Below, piece after piece: positions 1-9,556 of a stretch of DNA of 40,553 nt; within the stretch, counting starts at the first letter, position 1; every line of letters begins with the position of its first letter. The stretch is from contig BCJU01000014.1 in assembly GCA_001600355.1 (NCBI GenBank), positions 1-40,553 of the forward strand. The letters are read 5' to 3'. The notes beneath the pieces are model-generated. The model made no database searches. It was not told the origin of the DNA and saw nothing but the letters and a program-made list of their open reading frames with translations. The translations under genes were made by a program, and so were the position numbers. The stretch is from Meira nashicola (Eukaryota; Basidiomycota; Exobasidiomycetes; Exobasidiales; Brachybasidiaceae).

Positions 1-630
1 TTTTTACCAGTTTATCCGATTGCCAATTATTTAACTATTCAATTACGCAAATTTGGTTTCTCAGTTGCGGCTACAAATGCTCTTAGTATTCCACCTCCCG
101 CATTAGGATTATTATTTTTAATCTTGATCACTTTGATTTCGGAAAGGGTAAAATATCGTATCCTTGTTGCAAGTTCGATTGCAGTTTGGAATGCAATTTT
201 TCTATTTATTCTTTTTTCACTTCCANAAAATGCAAGTAAATGGACTTATTGGACATTTGCTGCTCTTCAACAAGCTTTCCCTTATGTTCATGCACTTCAA
301 GTTGCTCTTGTTTCTCGACAATCCGGTTCAGTACGTACAAGAACGATTAGTGCTGCACTTTATAATATTTCCGTTCAAATTTCTTCCATCATTGGTGCAA
401 ATGTTTATCAACGTTCTGATGCACCGCTATACCGAAAAGGAAATCTTGCAATGGCAATCTTGAGTGCTGTCACATTTTTGATTTATATTGGAGTATACTT
501 TTATTATCGAATTAGAAGTCAACAAAGGGATAAAAAATGGAATGCAATGTCAAGAGAAGAACAATTACATTACCTTGCCACAACAAAGGATGAAGGGAAC
601 AGAAGATTGGATTTCAGATTTGCTTTATAA
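1..630 (+). CDS. Dal5/TNA1-like MFS permease, C-terminal part
   Basis: The reading frame is open from the left window edge to a TAA at 628-630, so this is the C-terminal ~209 residues of a longer protein. It shows several hydrophobic transmembrane segments. The segment reading NVYQRSDAPLYRKGN, followed by a tail reading TKDEGNRRLDFRFAL, is characteristic of the anion:cation symporter family that includes fungal allantoate (Dal5) and nicotinate (TNA1) permeases. These are plasma-membrane importers of small carboxylated nitrogen compounds. The substrate cannot be read from this fragment. One ambiguous base (position 226) falls in a membrane helix. No intron is seen in the visible part. Confidence 0.85.
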   Translation, partial: FLPVYPIANYLTIQLRKFGFSVAATNALSIPPPALGLLFLILITLISERVKYRILVASSIAVWNAIFLFILFSLPXNASKWTYWTFAALQQAFPYVHALQVALVSRQSGSVRTRTISAALYNISVQISSIIGANVYQRSDAPLYRKGNLAMAILSAVTFLIYIGVYFYYRIRSQQRDKKWNAMSREEQLHYLATTKDEGNRRLDFRFAL

Positions 631-744
631 TTATTCCCAAAAACGACTTTCAGAATTTGATGTGTATATGCAACAATACACAGAGTGGTTATGAATAGAG
701 AAATAACTAGAAGAGGTTGAGTACAGTTGCTCACCATGCGCACG

Positions 745-2667
745 CTATTGATTATTATCGCAAGCATCAAAGCCAGCCACAGGATCGCTGGCGTAGGCTA
801 GTTGCATAACACTGTATGCCATTCTTTGATCGTTATATTGAATATCTTCGCATACGGCTGAAGTACCTCCTAAATAAGCAAGCATACCTTCCAATTTAGC
901 TTTCTCGAATGCATAAGAATCATTACCTAATCGTAAATGTGCACTATCATCCTGTTCTTCGGATGTGTTTAATAATTCGTAAGACATATAAACGCCTTCT
1001 GGACCAACCGATTGACCTTGTTCGCAATACGTTTCAGATGGATCTTCGTTATAATCAATTTCTGTATCAGTTGATTCGCATTGACGACGTTGAAGGGTAG
1101 AATTTGATTTGATTTGCTGCGAATTCCAACCAAAGGTGAAATGATTGCCAAAAAAATCTGTTTCGTTTGGACTATTACGCAACGAAACGAAACCATGATG
1201 TCTCATTCTATCGTCATCACTCTCATACCAAAAAGAAGAATTGAAGCCAGGATGAATGGCATGTTGAATCGGATAAACGTGACTCATGATTATATCCCAT
1301 GTAGATAATGGTTGACCGATATTTTTATCATAATGTTTATCCTGTTCATTCAGCATTTCATTATCGATCATTAAAGACTTTTCATATGCTTCTTGAAAGA
1401 ATACTAAATTATCTTCAAACCATAAACGTTTATTCAAATCACGTCCTCCTAACGTTCCTTGCGCAACAGAAAGACCTCCCATCGCAATTTCTGCTGCATT
1501 TTGACTTACAGGATTAGCAGCTGCTTGAACCAATCTTGCACGGGTATAAAGCGATCCCCATGATCCTAAACTGGCAAACAGGAAAGCTGCACCAAAGCAT
1601 AAATATTTGGCAGTTTCCATAAAACCAAGTGATTGCGCTCCAAGTGTACAGCCAAAGTCAATCAAGCCACCAAGAACGATATTCGCTCCAACCAAAAGGG
1701 CTTTGACTAAAAGAGGAGCAAGTCGTTTTTTGTTCATAGCATAGGTTACATCATTTGCTTCACTACTACTGTTTAAAGGTAAAAACTTGACGTCTTTTAA
1801 TAATGGCTCAATATCGTAACCGTGTTTAGTAAGAATTGCAAGATTATCTGAAAACGAACCAGAGAAAGTAGTGGGACTTTGGATCCATGCTTTGAGACTT
1901 GCATCTTTTCGGTCAGGAATCTTTGTCTTTGTCATCGAATTTGCATGCTTGCGTATCAAATGCGTGATAGGATGCGAAGGTAACCACATTCCTTTTGCCT
2001 GATGACGAGGAATAGAAATTTCATGTAAATGTTCTGATTTGATATTTGAAGACATTGAAAATAATTGAACGTGTCTGTCGATATGGTGAGAAGTATCGAT
2101 GATGTTGGGTTTATGATCATTTACTACTTTGGCAGTAGTGACAGCCTGTAAAGAACTCAAAAAGATAAGTATAGTCATTGTGATGATGATACTCATATTA
2201 TAGCCTCGCTTTCGTGCTCGTTCAACAATTATAAATTCTTCCTCTTCATCCCGTAATTCAACCGATGCTGATGAACCCATCCAAGTTTGTTGTCTTACTT
2301 GCATACCTTCAATAATCTCTTTTCGTTTTGCATGCGCTTGATTGCCTATTCCTCCTGAAAATATGATCCGTATACGTCCTGAATCTCGTTTTGCTAAATA
2401 GATTGTACCTAGATTATGCGAGTATTGATATAACTCAGGTTCAATCAAAAACTTTTCTTTGAATAAAAGTTTGACGACTGTTTGATCATTCGGTAGATGA
2501 GCCCGAGAAGCTGCCAAGTGAATCGAATTTATCAATTCAGTTCTTCGTCTTTGTTGTTCTTTTGTTATTTTCGCTTCTAACTTTCTTACACTGGCTTCTT
2601 CTGGAATTGCTTCAGTGAATTCAGTAAAGTTTAACCATTTATTTTTGATAAATGAAAAAAATGTCAT
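745..2667 (-). CDS. Orphan membrane or secreted protein, 640 aa (alternative start at 2196)
   Basis: I do not recognise the family. The long frame starts at an ATG ending at 2667, but its -3 base is C, a weak context. A second ATG (residue 158, base 2196) has A at -3 and is followed at once by a signal-peptide-like stretch beginning MSIIITMTILIFLSS. The protein is therefore either a type II membrane protein with a ~157-residue charged cytosolic N-terminus or a shorter secretory protein. Two further hydrophobic segments lie at about residues 318-340 and 350-372. After them comes an acidic, Asn-rich region with several N-glycosylation sequons and an RRQ dibasic site. A GTGGGG box lies 64 bp upstream (2731-2736). 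It converges on the permease gene. Confidence 0.6.
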   Translation of the reverse strand: MTFFSFIKNKWLNFTEFTEAIPEEASVRKLEAKITKEQQRRRTELINSIHLAASRAHLPNDQTVVKLLFKEKFLIEPELYQYSHNLGTIYLAKRDSGRIRIIFSGGIGNQAHAKRKEIIEGMQVRQQTWMGSSASVELRDEEEEFIIVERARKRGYNMSIIITMTILIFLSSLQAVTTAKVVNDHKPNIIDTSHHIDRHVQLFSMSSNIKSEHLHEISIPRHQAKGMWLPSHPITHLIRKHANSMTKTKIPDRKDASLKAWIQSPTTFSGSFSDNLAILTKHGYDIEPLLKDVKFLPLNSSSEANDVTYAMNKKRLAPLLVKALLVGANIVLGGLIDFGCTLGAQSLGFMETAKYLCFGAAFLFASLGSWGSLYTRARLVQAAANPVSQNAAEIAMGGLSVAQGTLGGRDLNKRLWFEDNLVFFQEAYEKSLMIDNEMLNEQDKHYDKNIGQPLSTWDIIMSHVYPIQHAIHPGFNSSFWYESDDDRMRHHGFVSLRNSPNETDFFGNHFTFGWNSQQIKSNSTLQRRQCESTDTEIDYNEDPSETYCEQGQSVGPEGVYMSYELLNTSEEQDDSAHLRLGNDSYAFEKAKLEGMLAYLGGTSAVCEDIQYNDQRMAYSVMQLAYASDPVAGFDACDNNQ

Positions 2668-3283
2668 TAGATGATATGGTTCAAAAAAAAAAATAGAAAG
2701 CTTGTCTTGTTTTTATATTTTGTTCGATAAGTGGGGTTTACGTTGAAAAGGATATCTTTTTTTTTTAATTCCCATCATTTGACCTCATGGTTTCTTAGTC
2801 TTACATTTTAACGCTAGTCCATCATTTTCACGCTAAATTTTTCCTCAGCGCCCCTGCCGCCCGTTAAAACAAGAGAAATTAGCCAGTTGCGGATAGAAGT
2901 GTGTGCCTGTACTTTTATATCCGAAAAAGATAAACTCAACGCTGAAGAAAGAGACGGCTAGCCCTCTGATTGGTATTTGTTTATGCTGTTTTAGCTAGCG
3001 TGATTTCTCAATAATAAAAAAAGAAAAGTATCACCACGTTGCTACCCGATGACATTTTTACTATTTGCCATAGTACCCCAATGCTTCTTAGCCAGTGGAC
3101 TACTTGCCTTTATCGATATTGATGCCTGATTTCGCTTTCGTCCTAAAAAGTATTGGCGGATAGTGAGCAGTGTAAGTCTTTTTGCCTGAGCATATAGAGA
3201 CCTTCCCTATCTATGAAGATGTAAACATAAATACTTCTATACTTCATACTTCTATATAAGGCTGTCATTTGATCTAGATAAAA
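2668..3283. other. Intergenic stretch, no gene seen
   Basis: This stretch holds the shared upstream/downstream sequence between two minus-strand orphan genes. It is AT-rich with an oligo-A/T run near 2682-2693 and a GTGGGG box at 2731-2736. I see no frame with coding character and no RNA gene. Confidence 0.5.
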
Positions 3284-4345
3284 CTACCATAGAATGCATT
3301 CAAGCAGAGAGATGATACATGAAAGACAAGAGAATGTAATCAGAGCAATTGGGACACCTTTCCAAGGCTCTACTTTAAATAAGCCAGCGATACCTAAATT
3401 GACAAGATTCTTTTGTTGCTTTATTGCTTGATAAGTCTCTTTCACTTCTGCTGAAACATGTGTCCATAAGCCGTAAATGATCCAAAAAGCAAGACAAGAA
3501 GCTATTAATAAGATTGTTGCAGCCAAATTAGCGTAAAATGTCTTATCTCTTGATTTCTTATATCTTGCTTCCTCTTTATTTGATTCTCGTTTTTGTTGTT
3601 TATACATGCTTAAGATTCGAATCGTTGTTATATATAACCTGAAAAGGATTGTTAAAATTGACAAAGTCATCAATGTTGTCAAGCCAGCAATACGAGCGTA
3701 ATCAGATTGTTTATAGCCACCTCTTTGATGATTTCCATAATCATAATCGATTCCAGCTTCGACAAAGTGTATAGCAAAGCCATGATTGATTGTGATTGTC
3801 CGATATTTGTTTAAATCAAAAGATGTATCAAGTGACCAAACTGCAGTAGGGAAAATACTAACGCCTTCGCTTTGATTAGTATTTTGACGTTTGTTCTTCT
3901 TAAAAGGCTCAGCTAAATAGNTATAAGAAGGTGGATAAAATGTGTCATGTAGAGGAGCACCTGCACGAATATCTTGCATACCAGTTGTAGCAATAGTTCT
4001 AGTAGTAGTAGCTGTAGGAGAATAAGCTATAGGCTGTGCTGAATAATATCCGGTAAAACGTTCTGTTGTGGTATATGTTTTACAATTAAGCGCAACTTCA
4101 GTAACAATTGTTGTTTGCACGCTTATAGAAGCTGGTTTTGTAGTTGTAGTTTCATAACCAGTTACAGTTTGTGTTTCCGTTCNGGTATAAAGTTGAGCAA
4201 ATGGTACATTTTGATAACCATCAAATACGTTTGAACGAGCATAAGAACATGATTGAGCTAGGATTTTTAATGCCCATATCTGTAATGATAATGTAGCTAA
4301 TAAAATAATAGCTTCAAAGAGTAGGAATATACGAAACAATTTCAT
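3284..4345 (-). CDS. Orphan four-TM membrane protein with Thr-rich loop, 353 aa
   Basis: The ATG at 4345 begins a hydrophobic signal-anchor (about residues 8-28). A probable extracytoplasmic loop of ~180 residues follows, rich in Thr/Ser/Tyr with repeated TTT and TVT-like runs typical of O-mannosylated fungal surface proteins, and containing a dibasic KNKR site. Three more membrane helices follow at roughly 213-235, 268-292 and 327-350. A basic, helix-forming segment (MYKQQKRESNKEEARYKK) separates the second and third helices. One-plus-three topology with a large first loop recalls Sur7/PalI-type tetraspans, but I see no diagnostic motif and do not assign it. Two Ns fall in the frame. A GCGGGG box is 109 bp upstream (4454-4459). 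Confidence 0.65.
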   Translation of the reverse strand: MKLFRIFLLFEAIILLATLSLQIWALKILAQSCSYARSNVFDGYQNVPFAQLYTXTETQTVTGYETTTTKPASISVQTTIVTEVALNCKTYTTTERFTGYYSAQPIAYSPTATTTRTIATTGMQDIRAGAPLHDTFYPPSYXYLAEPFKKNKRQNTNQSEGVSIFPTAVWSLDTSFDLNKYRTITINHGFAIHFVEAGIDYDYGNHQRGGYKQSDYARIAGLTTLMTLSILTILFRLYITTIRILSMYKQQKRESNKEEARYKKSRDKTFYANLAATILLIASCLAFWIIYGLWTHVSAEVKETYQAIKQQKNLVNLGIAGLFKVEPWKGVPIALITFSCLSCIISLLECILW

Positions 4346-4581
4346 CTTTGATCGTTGTCAGATTGATAATTTGCAAAAAAAATACAATATAAACACTATT
4401 TTCTAATTTTATTGTACGGTCTTCCGACGACGATAACAGATCAAATCTAAAACGCGGGGTAAAAACACGCTTACCTTCTTCAACACAGCCTTACTATAAA
4501 ATTTACCCGGCACAAATATAAAATTGATCAATAAATTATAGTAATTAGGTTACTTTTGTTTATATAGTTTAACACATCTTG

Positions 4582-5268
4582 TTAAGCATATTGCAAGAGT
4601 AAAAGTACAATAGTATCAATTGATGCTACCAAGATTTCACGATTGATTTGATAAGTTTTATCTTTCTCATCTTTTGATAAATTTCGTTGATTGCTTTCAT
4701 CTTCTTTCTTCTTTCCTCTTGCAGGCATAATGAAGCCAATTATTATCCATGCGAGAAGAGAATATAAAATCAACATTGAAATCAATACTTGACAACGAAG
4801 AAGGAATCGCCAAAGACCAGAAAGGAATAAAATATCAATGATGAAACTAAAATGGATCACAGCAAAGAACGGGTCATCTTTCTGTTTTTGAGAGGTATTG
4901 CCACCAATGAGAATTAAAATTTGTAGAATTGTTGAGAGTAAAAGTAGATATGATCTTGCGATTGAGAGGAGATCGAATCTTTGAGGGAAACGAGTGAGAA
5001 TGTTTAATATAGATAAAAATGCATAATTTGACTGTATTCCAACTGTGATGAATTTATATCTTGCTTTATCTCCTTTTGTTGTATAAGACGCAAATAAAAG
5101 GCCGATGGCAATGATGAGATTGAATGTTACACATAGTTGCAAGATAGTTTCATTCGAACCCATAATACCGCTATATGTCGGCACCAAATGATCTAAAGGC
5201 CATCGTAAGATACTCTCCAATCCATGTATCACAATATTGAATGTATTTTGAAGCGGTCTCGATTCCAT
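4582..5268 (-). CDS. Orphan polytopic membrane protein, 228 aa
   Basis: The ATG at 5268 opens a frame with about five hydrophobic helices (roughly residues 43-62, 103-122, 132-150, 158-178 and a short hydrophobic C-terminus). A Lys-rich juxtamembrane patch follows the fourth helix (PARGKKKEDE). There is no cleavable signal peptide. I do not recognise the family. It lies 236 bp upstream of, and on the same strand as, the other orphan membrane protein at 3284-4345, so the two could be co-regulated. A 12-bp palindrome (CGCTGCGCAGCG, 5323-5334) lies about 55 bp upstream of its start. Confidence 0.6.
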   Translation of the reverse strand: MESRPLQNTFNIVIHGLESILRWPLDHLVPTYSGIMGSNETILQLCVTFNLIIAIGLLFASYTTKGDKARYKFITVGIQSNYAFLSILNILTRFPQRFDLLSIARSYLLLLSTILQILILIGGNTSQKQKDDPFFAVIHFSFIIDILFLSGLWRFLLRCQVLISMLILYSLLAWIIIGFIMPARGKKKEDESNQRNLSKDEKDKTYQINREILVASIDTIVLLLLQYA

Positions 5269-5541
5269 TATGCTATACTAGAAGGTTAATGGTTGAGCGG
5301 AGTAACATTCTTATTCCAAACACGCTGCGCAGCGGCACCTACGCTAAACTAACAAAAGAGCGTTGTGTCAGTCTCATGCATAAGCTATATGTAATCAATG
5401 TATAAGCTTCACACCTTTTTCTTAAAAGACGCTAACGAATCAACATAACTTTTAAATTACGTTCAAATAAAAGGAAACAAGGTTGAACTGTTCCAACCAA
5501 CTTTATTCAATTTATAATCAATCTAAATCTAGACAATCACC

Positions 5542-6010
5542 ATGACAGAGGCTAAAAAAGAGTACGTAAGAGTTGTTTATGTCTAGAATTATTCGTTCAA
5601 ACTTTCTCTGTTTTCATTACAGTTTCACTGCTGTGCAAGTTACACCTGATAATTACGCTCAATACTATATTTCACAAGCTACTAAATTAGGTAACCTCTT
5701 ATTTGTTTCCGGTCAAGTTGGAGCAGGAGAAGATGGTGAATTAAAGAGTAAAGATGATTTTTCAATTCAAGTTGATCAAGCATTTTTAAATTTAGAAAAA
5801 GTTTTACAAGCAGGAGGTTCAAATTTAACTCAAATCGTTAAAGTAACAATCTTTTTAACAGATATGAAAAATCAATTCCCATTCATTTGTCAAGCTCGTA
5901 AAAAATACTTTACCATTCCTTATCCTGCCGATACGATTGTTGAAGTGAAATCTCTTTATCATCCTGATGTTAAAGTAGAAATTGAAGCCATTGCTGCTAT
6001 TCCAAAGTAA
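5542..6010 (+). CDS. RidA/YjgF/YER057c-family protein, spliced, active-site Arg replaced
   Basis: Two exons, 5542-5561 and 5623-6010, are joined across a 61-nt intron (GTACGT...TTACAG) to give 135 residues beginning MTEAKKDFTAVQV. RidA proteins are trimeric and canonically hydrolyse reactive enamine/imine intermediates to keto acids and ammonia. The family signatures are clear: LFVSGQVG (residues 33-40), NLEKVLQAGG, and VEIEAIA near the C-terminus. The position equivalent to the conserved Arg of the PARS/T motif is Asp110 (PYPADTIVEV), and an extra residue follows. Imine deaminase activity by the usual mechanism is therefore doubtful. The start has a good ACC context. The length is normal for the family. 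Confidence 0.88.
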
Positions 6011-6461
6011 ATGATCATATCTTCTTTCATCTTTCATGTGATTTGTCTTAAATCCGAAGCAGAACATGAAAAAGGCCCGTTTTAGCTTTCTCTTGGCATT
6101 GCTTTGCTTAAATCCCTGCACGGGCTTTTTTTTCTTGCATGCAGATGTACGCCGTGCAGCATATACACGATGAGTATTTGACAGCATAGAGGTATATCAA
6201 ACATCTCTTCGGCACTACCATTAGGGAATGTCTGACAGATTTATGGATTGTTGATAGTTACATTCCATTTCCCCCAAGAATATCTCACGAACTTCTCCAA
6301 TGGATCATTTTTGTCTCCCCATTTTGTGTGTGTTTTGCGCTTGACCTTTTCACCAGCATATATGCTTTGACGGGCTCTTTGCATCGAGTTTATTAGCATA
6401 ACAAACTATTCTTTTCTTGTTTCTCTCTCATCAACCATAAGAATCATCATTTCAGTACAAC
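6011..6461. other. Intergenic stretch with one imperfect inverted repeat
   Basis: No gene is seen. About 60 bp after the RidA stop there is an imperfect inverted repeat: the left arm (6068-6080) contains aaaaaggcccgt, the right arm (6119-6134) contains acgggc followed by nine T, and the loop is ~38 nt. In a fungus this could shape the 3' UTR, but I assign no function. Confidence 0.4.
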
Positions 6462-7268
6462 ATGATCGGAACAATGGATGGCGCTTTAGAATCTTCGAAG
6501 CTTTATGTGAAAATGTGGAAAGAATTTTTACAAGATGTTGATGGAAGAGTAGATGAAAAAAAAGGTGTAATGATTCGATGGTCAGGTACAAATTTAACAT
6601 TTTTCAACGTTCTCACTTTTGTTGATGGTAATGTAGATCAAATCGAATTGAAAAAACGTCTTGAATTTGGGTTGGATTATATGCAACAAAACAAAGAACC
6701 TGGCATGTTTCCTCTTTTTGAAGAATTATTGACAGACGAAGCACGTTTACAACTTCAAAAAACATATGAACGTGTAGGATTTCATCTGGAAAGTAATGAA
6801 TTCGGAATGGCAGGAGAGATTTCAACCCTTCAAGAACCACATCATCCAGACCTTCGATTTGAACGAATTAAAACAGAAGAAGACATGAAAACGTATAATA
6901 CATTAAATGCACTTGCTCATAACGTTGATCCATCCGAATTTATTAAAGTTATCAAACTTTCAAAACTTTGGGATGAAATCGGTTTTGGATTTATTGGCTA
7001 TTTACGTAAAGATGATAAACCTGTTTGTTGTGCATCTGCTTTTCCCGTTGAAAAATCTTTATTCCTCATTGGCGTTGCAACTGATCCGAATTATTGGAGA
7101 CATGGTTATGGTGAAACAATCACACGTAAAGCACTTTTTGAAGCAGGTAAAGCGTATAATTTAACAAGAGTCGTTTTTCAATCTACTGAAATTGGAAAAT
7201 CAGTTTATGAACGAATAGGAATGAAAGTTACTTGTAATGTTCATACTCTTGTATTGCCTCAAAAATAA
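6462..7268 (+). CDS. GNAT-family N-acetyltransferase, 268 aa
   Basis: This is an intronless frame from an ATG with A at -3. The C-terminal half carries the GNAT fold signatures. Motif A is near residues 206-232, with the acetyl-CoA pyrophosphate loop RHGYGE (R-x-x-G-x-G/A type) preceded by LFLIGVATDP. Motif B follows, with SVYERIGMK, a typical Y-x-x-x-G-F/M end. The N-terminal ~130 residues look like a degenerate first GNAT-like or substrate-binding module. These enzymes transfer acetyl from acetyl-CoA to an amine. The acceptor cannot be deduced. No targeting signal is seen, so it is probably cytosolic or nuclear. Confidence 0.85.
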   Translation: MIGTMDGALESSKLYVKMWKEFLQDVDGRVDEKKGVMIRWSGTNLTFFNVLTFVDGNVDQIELKKRLEFGLDYMQQNKEPGMFPLFEELLTDEARLQLQKTYERVGFHLESNEFGMAGEISTLQEPHHPDLRFERIKTEEDMKTYNTLNALAHNVDPSEFIKVIKLSKLWDEIGFGFIGYLRKDDKPVCCASAFPVEKSLFLIGVATDPNYWRHGYGETITRKALFEAGKAYNLTRVVFQSTEIGKSVYERIGMKVTCNVHTLVLPQK

Positions 7269-7410
7269 ATAAATAAAAATCTTTTTTCCTGCAGAGAAGC
7301 CAGAGAAAAAAGCCACAATGTGAACGCGTGTCAAGATAGAAAAGATTGAGCACGCATACATTCACACTGCTGTCTTTATAACCACAACCTAAAAAAAAGA
7401 AACCAAACCA

Positions 7411-7785
7411 ATGTCATCTTTACGTATCATTCAACTTGGTTTACCATGGTCTTATCATACATTTGATTCAGAGACAAAAGAAATGGTTCGAACAGGACTT
7501 GAAAAAGGTAGAGAAATGATGAAAGAAGCAGGATATGAAAATTATTCAACGTATGATATTACACCTGAAGAAGGAACAGAAAAATTGATTGATTTTTTGA
7601 AAAGCGAACGTGTTGATGGAGTTGTGATTGGTTATGGTATTCGTGGATTTAAAGAAAATACGACATTTTTTGAATTATTGATCAACGTCGTTCATACTCA
7701 TGCTCCTCATGTTAAATTCATGTTTAACACTAGTCCCGATACAGCTGTAGATGCAGCAAAACGTCAATTTCCCATTCAAGCATAG
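7411..7785 (+). CDS. Conserved fungal-type hypothetical protein, 124 aa
   Basis: This short intronless frame has a good start context (ACCAATG). The protein begins MSSLRIIQLGLPWSYHTFD and contains the strands VDGVVIGYGIRG and VKFMFNTSPDT, which suggest a small alpha/beta Rossmann-like fold. It resembles an uncharacterised family of ~120-residue fungal proteins that I know only by pattern (an N-terminal LGxPW and an internal VIGxGIRG). No catalytic motif, signal or membrane segment is visible. It follows the GNAT gene on the same strand with a 142-bp gap. Confidence 0.75.
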   Translation: MSSLRIIQLGLPWSYHTFDSETKEMVRTGLEKGREMMKEAGYENYSTYDITPEEGTEKLIDFLKSERVDGVVIGYGIRGFKENTTFFELLINVVHTHAPHVKFMFNTSPDTAVDAAKRQFPIQA

Positions 7786-8003
7786 CCATGTTCAAGATGT
7801 AGTGCTCAACACATTGTCCATTGAATCCATACTATCAGCTATCTTAAACTTTCTATTTTTCAACAAACGTTTGAAAAAGTAACAATTCGTTTAACGTTAG
7901 ACGATAAAAGTCTATAAAATTATTCTTCAAAGTATACTCGAGTAAAAAGGTGCTTAAGGCAATACATTAATATCCTAACCTTAGTAAGGGTAATTTATAT
8001 CAA

Positions 8004-9088
8004 CTAAAACTTTGGACCGCCCATATGAGTGGAAAGGTAATTGTCTGGATCGTATTTAGCTTTTGCTGCTTTTAATTTATCGAAAGCACGATAAGATTGT
8101 AAGATAGGTTGATCTGCATTTCCGTCATTAAGAAAGATTGGTAAATTTGGATCGTTTGGTGTTTTTTCAACCATTGTTTTAAAATCAGCTAAAGATTTTT
8201 GTGCGTTTGGATAACCGATTGTAGTACTATGCAAATAATTAATCCAATGATATGGTCCATCAACGCTATCTTGAGCATTACCACCTTTTGCACGACTTGC
8301 TTGAACTAAAGAAGCAGGAACAGGTTGCATATCAAAACTTAAAACGTCATAAGTACCTTTTGCTTGATCAGCATAAGTTAAGAAATCGTTTAATGCTTTT
8401 TTCAAAGTTGTTGATGCAGTTGATGAAGTACTACTTTGACTTTCAGCTCGAAAACTGACACTTCCGATCGATAAATTACCTACAGGATCAATATTTGCAA
8501 TATTTGTATAAGGTTGCTTTTGACGTGTATCCAAGATGTGTGGAATATCGGTAAATTGTTTAAAAACTTGTGAACCATCTGGACCGTTATAAACGTTGAA
8601 CAAAAGGATGAATTGGGTTAATCCTTTTAAAATTGGATAGGTTAAAACATCAACAACGCTTGGTAAACCGATGATTTCCAACGTTCCAATCACTGCTGCT
8701 TTTGGATCAGTATTTTTATTTGTGAAATCAAGTACGGATTGATAAACAGCTTCAAATTGATCTGAACCATAAATTAAAACACCTCCCCAAGTATCTCCAA
8801 TTGGATAAACATCAACTGTATAACCAACAACGATACCGAATTGATTACCTCCTCCTTTTAAACTGAAAAAAAGGTCTTTATATTGATTTGTAGCTGTTGC
8901 TTGAACCAAAGTTCCATCAATTAAAACAACATCTAATGCTTTAAAAGAATCACATGCTAAGCCATATGATCCTGAAAGATAAGATAAACCTCCACCAAGC
9001 GATAAACCCGAACCAACATCAGCAATTCGACCTCCAACTGGAATCACGCCAAGATTTTCATAATAAGGATATAAATCTGCATACAGCG
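8004..9088 (-). pseudogene. 5'-truncated FAD-linked (berberine-bridge-type) oxidase
   Basis: The frame encodes the second half of the FAD-binding PCMH domain (GGRIADVGSGLSLGGG, then YGLACDSFKALDVVLIDG and LFFSLKGGGNQFGIV) and the substrate domain. It ends with the C-terminal BBE signature around YDPDNYLSTHMGGPKF. The first ~100 residues expected for the family, including the RSGGHS-type His that can bind FAD covalently, are absent. Homology stops at about 9086. No ATG is available in frame near the 5' end, and no upstream exon with the missing motif is seen before 9556. The remaining ~360 codons contain no stop, so truncation may be recent. It is read as a gene remnant, though a distant or rearranged first exon cannot be excluded. 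Confidence 0.75.
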
Positions 9089-9214
9089 ACCGGTCAAGAA
9101 TTCGTAGCAAAAACTGGTCAAGTTTTAAACATCTCAAACGGTGCTGCTTTACAATTCAACTCTCCAACCAAGGCTCGTGTATTCTACGTCGCTAAACGTG
9201 CTCGTCTTCCATGA
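9087..9214 (+). pseudogene. Coding-like 3' fragment of an unrecognised gene
   Basis: Immediately at the point where oxidase homology ends, the opposite strand shows a coding-like frame of about 42 codons ending in TGA at 9212-9214. It runs through FVAKTGQVLNISNGAALQF and ends with VFYVAKRARLP. Codon choice and residue balance look like a genuine protein C-terminus. I do not recognise the family. Its 5' part is missing. The abrupt switch at ~9086 suggests a deletion or rearrangement that joined two truncated genes back to back. Confidence 0.4.
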
Positions 9215-9556
9215 TTAATGATCAATAGATGTCAAAAGTGCTCTCTTGACCTGTGAAATGAAATTTGTTAATACTAGTTGAATGACATAAGCAATTAAAT
9301 GCTTAGCTCCTTGTGCACGTACTCTATAATCTCGAATAATGAACGCGGGGTAATGTTCTGCTTATCTATTATCTTTATCATATCCCTATAAAGTTTAGTG
9401 AACTAGCGTTAATTTTAGCTGATATATATATAATATTTATATAAAATCAGCTCCAATTTAACTCTTACGGCGAAAAAGCTTTCCATTTGAGGCACCAGTA
9501 AACATAATCTTTGGTCTTATTACATACTTTTTCCCTTTTTTATGTACATGGATATA
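9215..9556. other. Intergenic stretch with GCGGGG box, no gene seen
   Basis: AT-rich spacer containing a GCGGGG box at 9345-9350 and a short TA-rich tract near 9422-9445. It lacks any trace of the missing oxidase N-terminus on the minus strand. Confidence 0.5.

Noticed and set aside
6068..6134. Bacterial-style terminator (inverted repeat plus T run)
   Set aside because: The genome is eukaryotic and the arms pair imperfectly with a long loop. It is noted only as an inverted repeat in the spacer.
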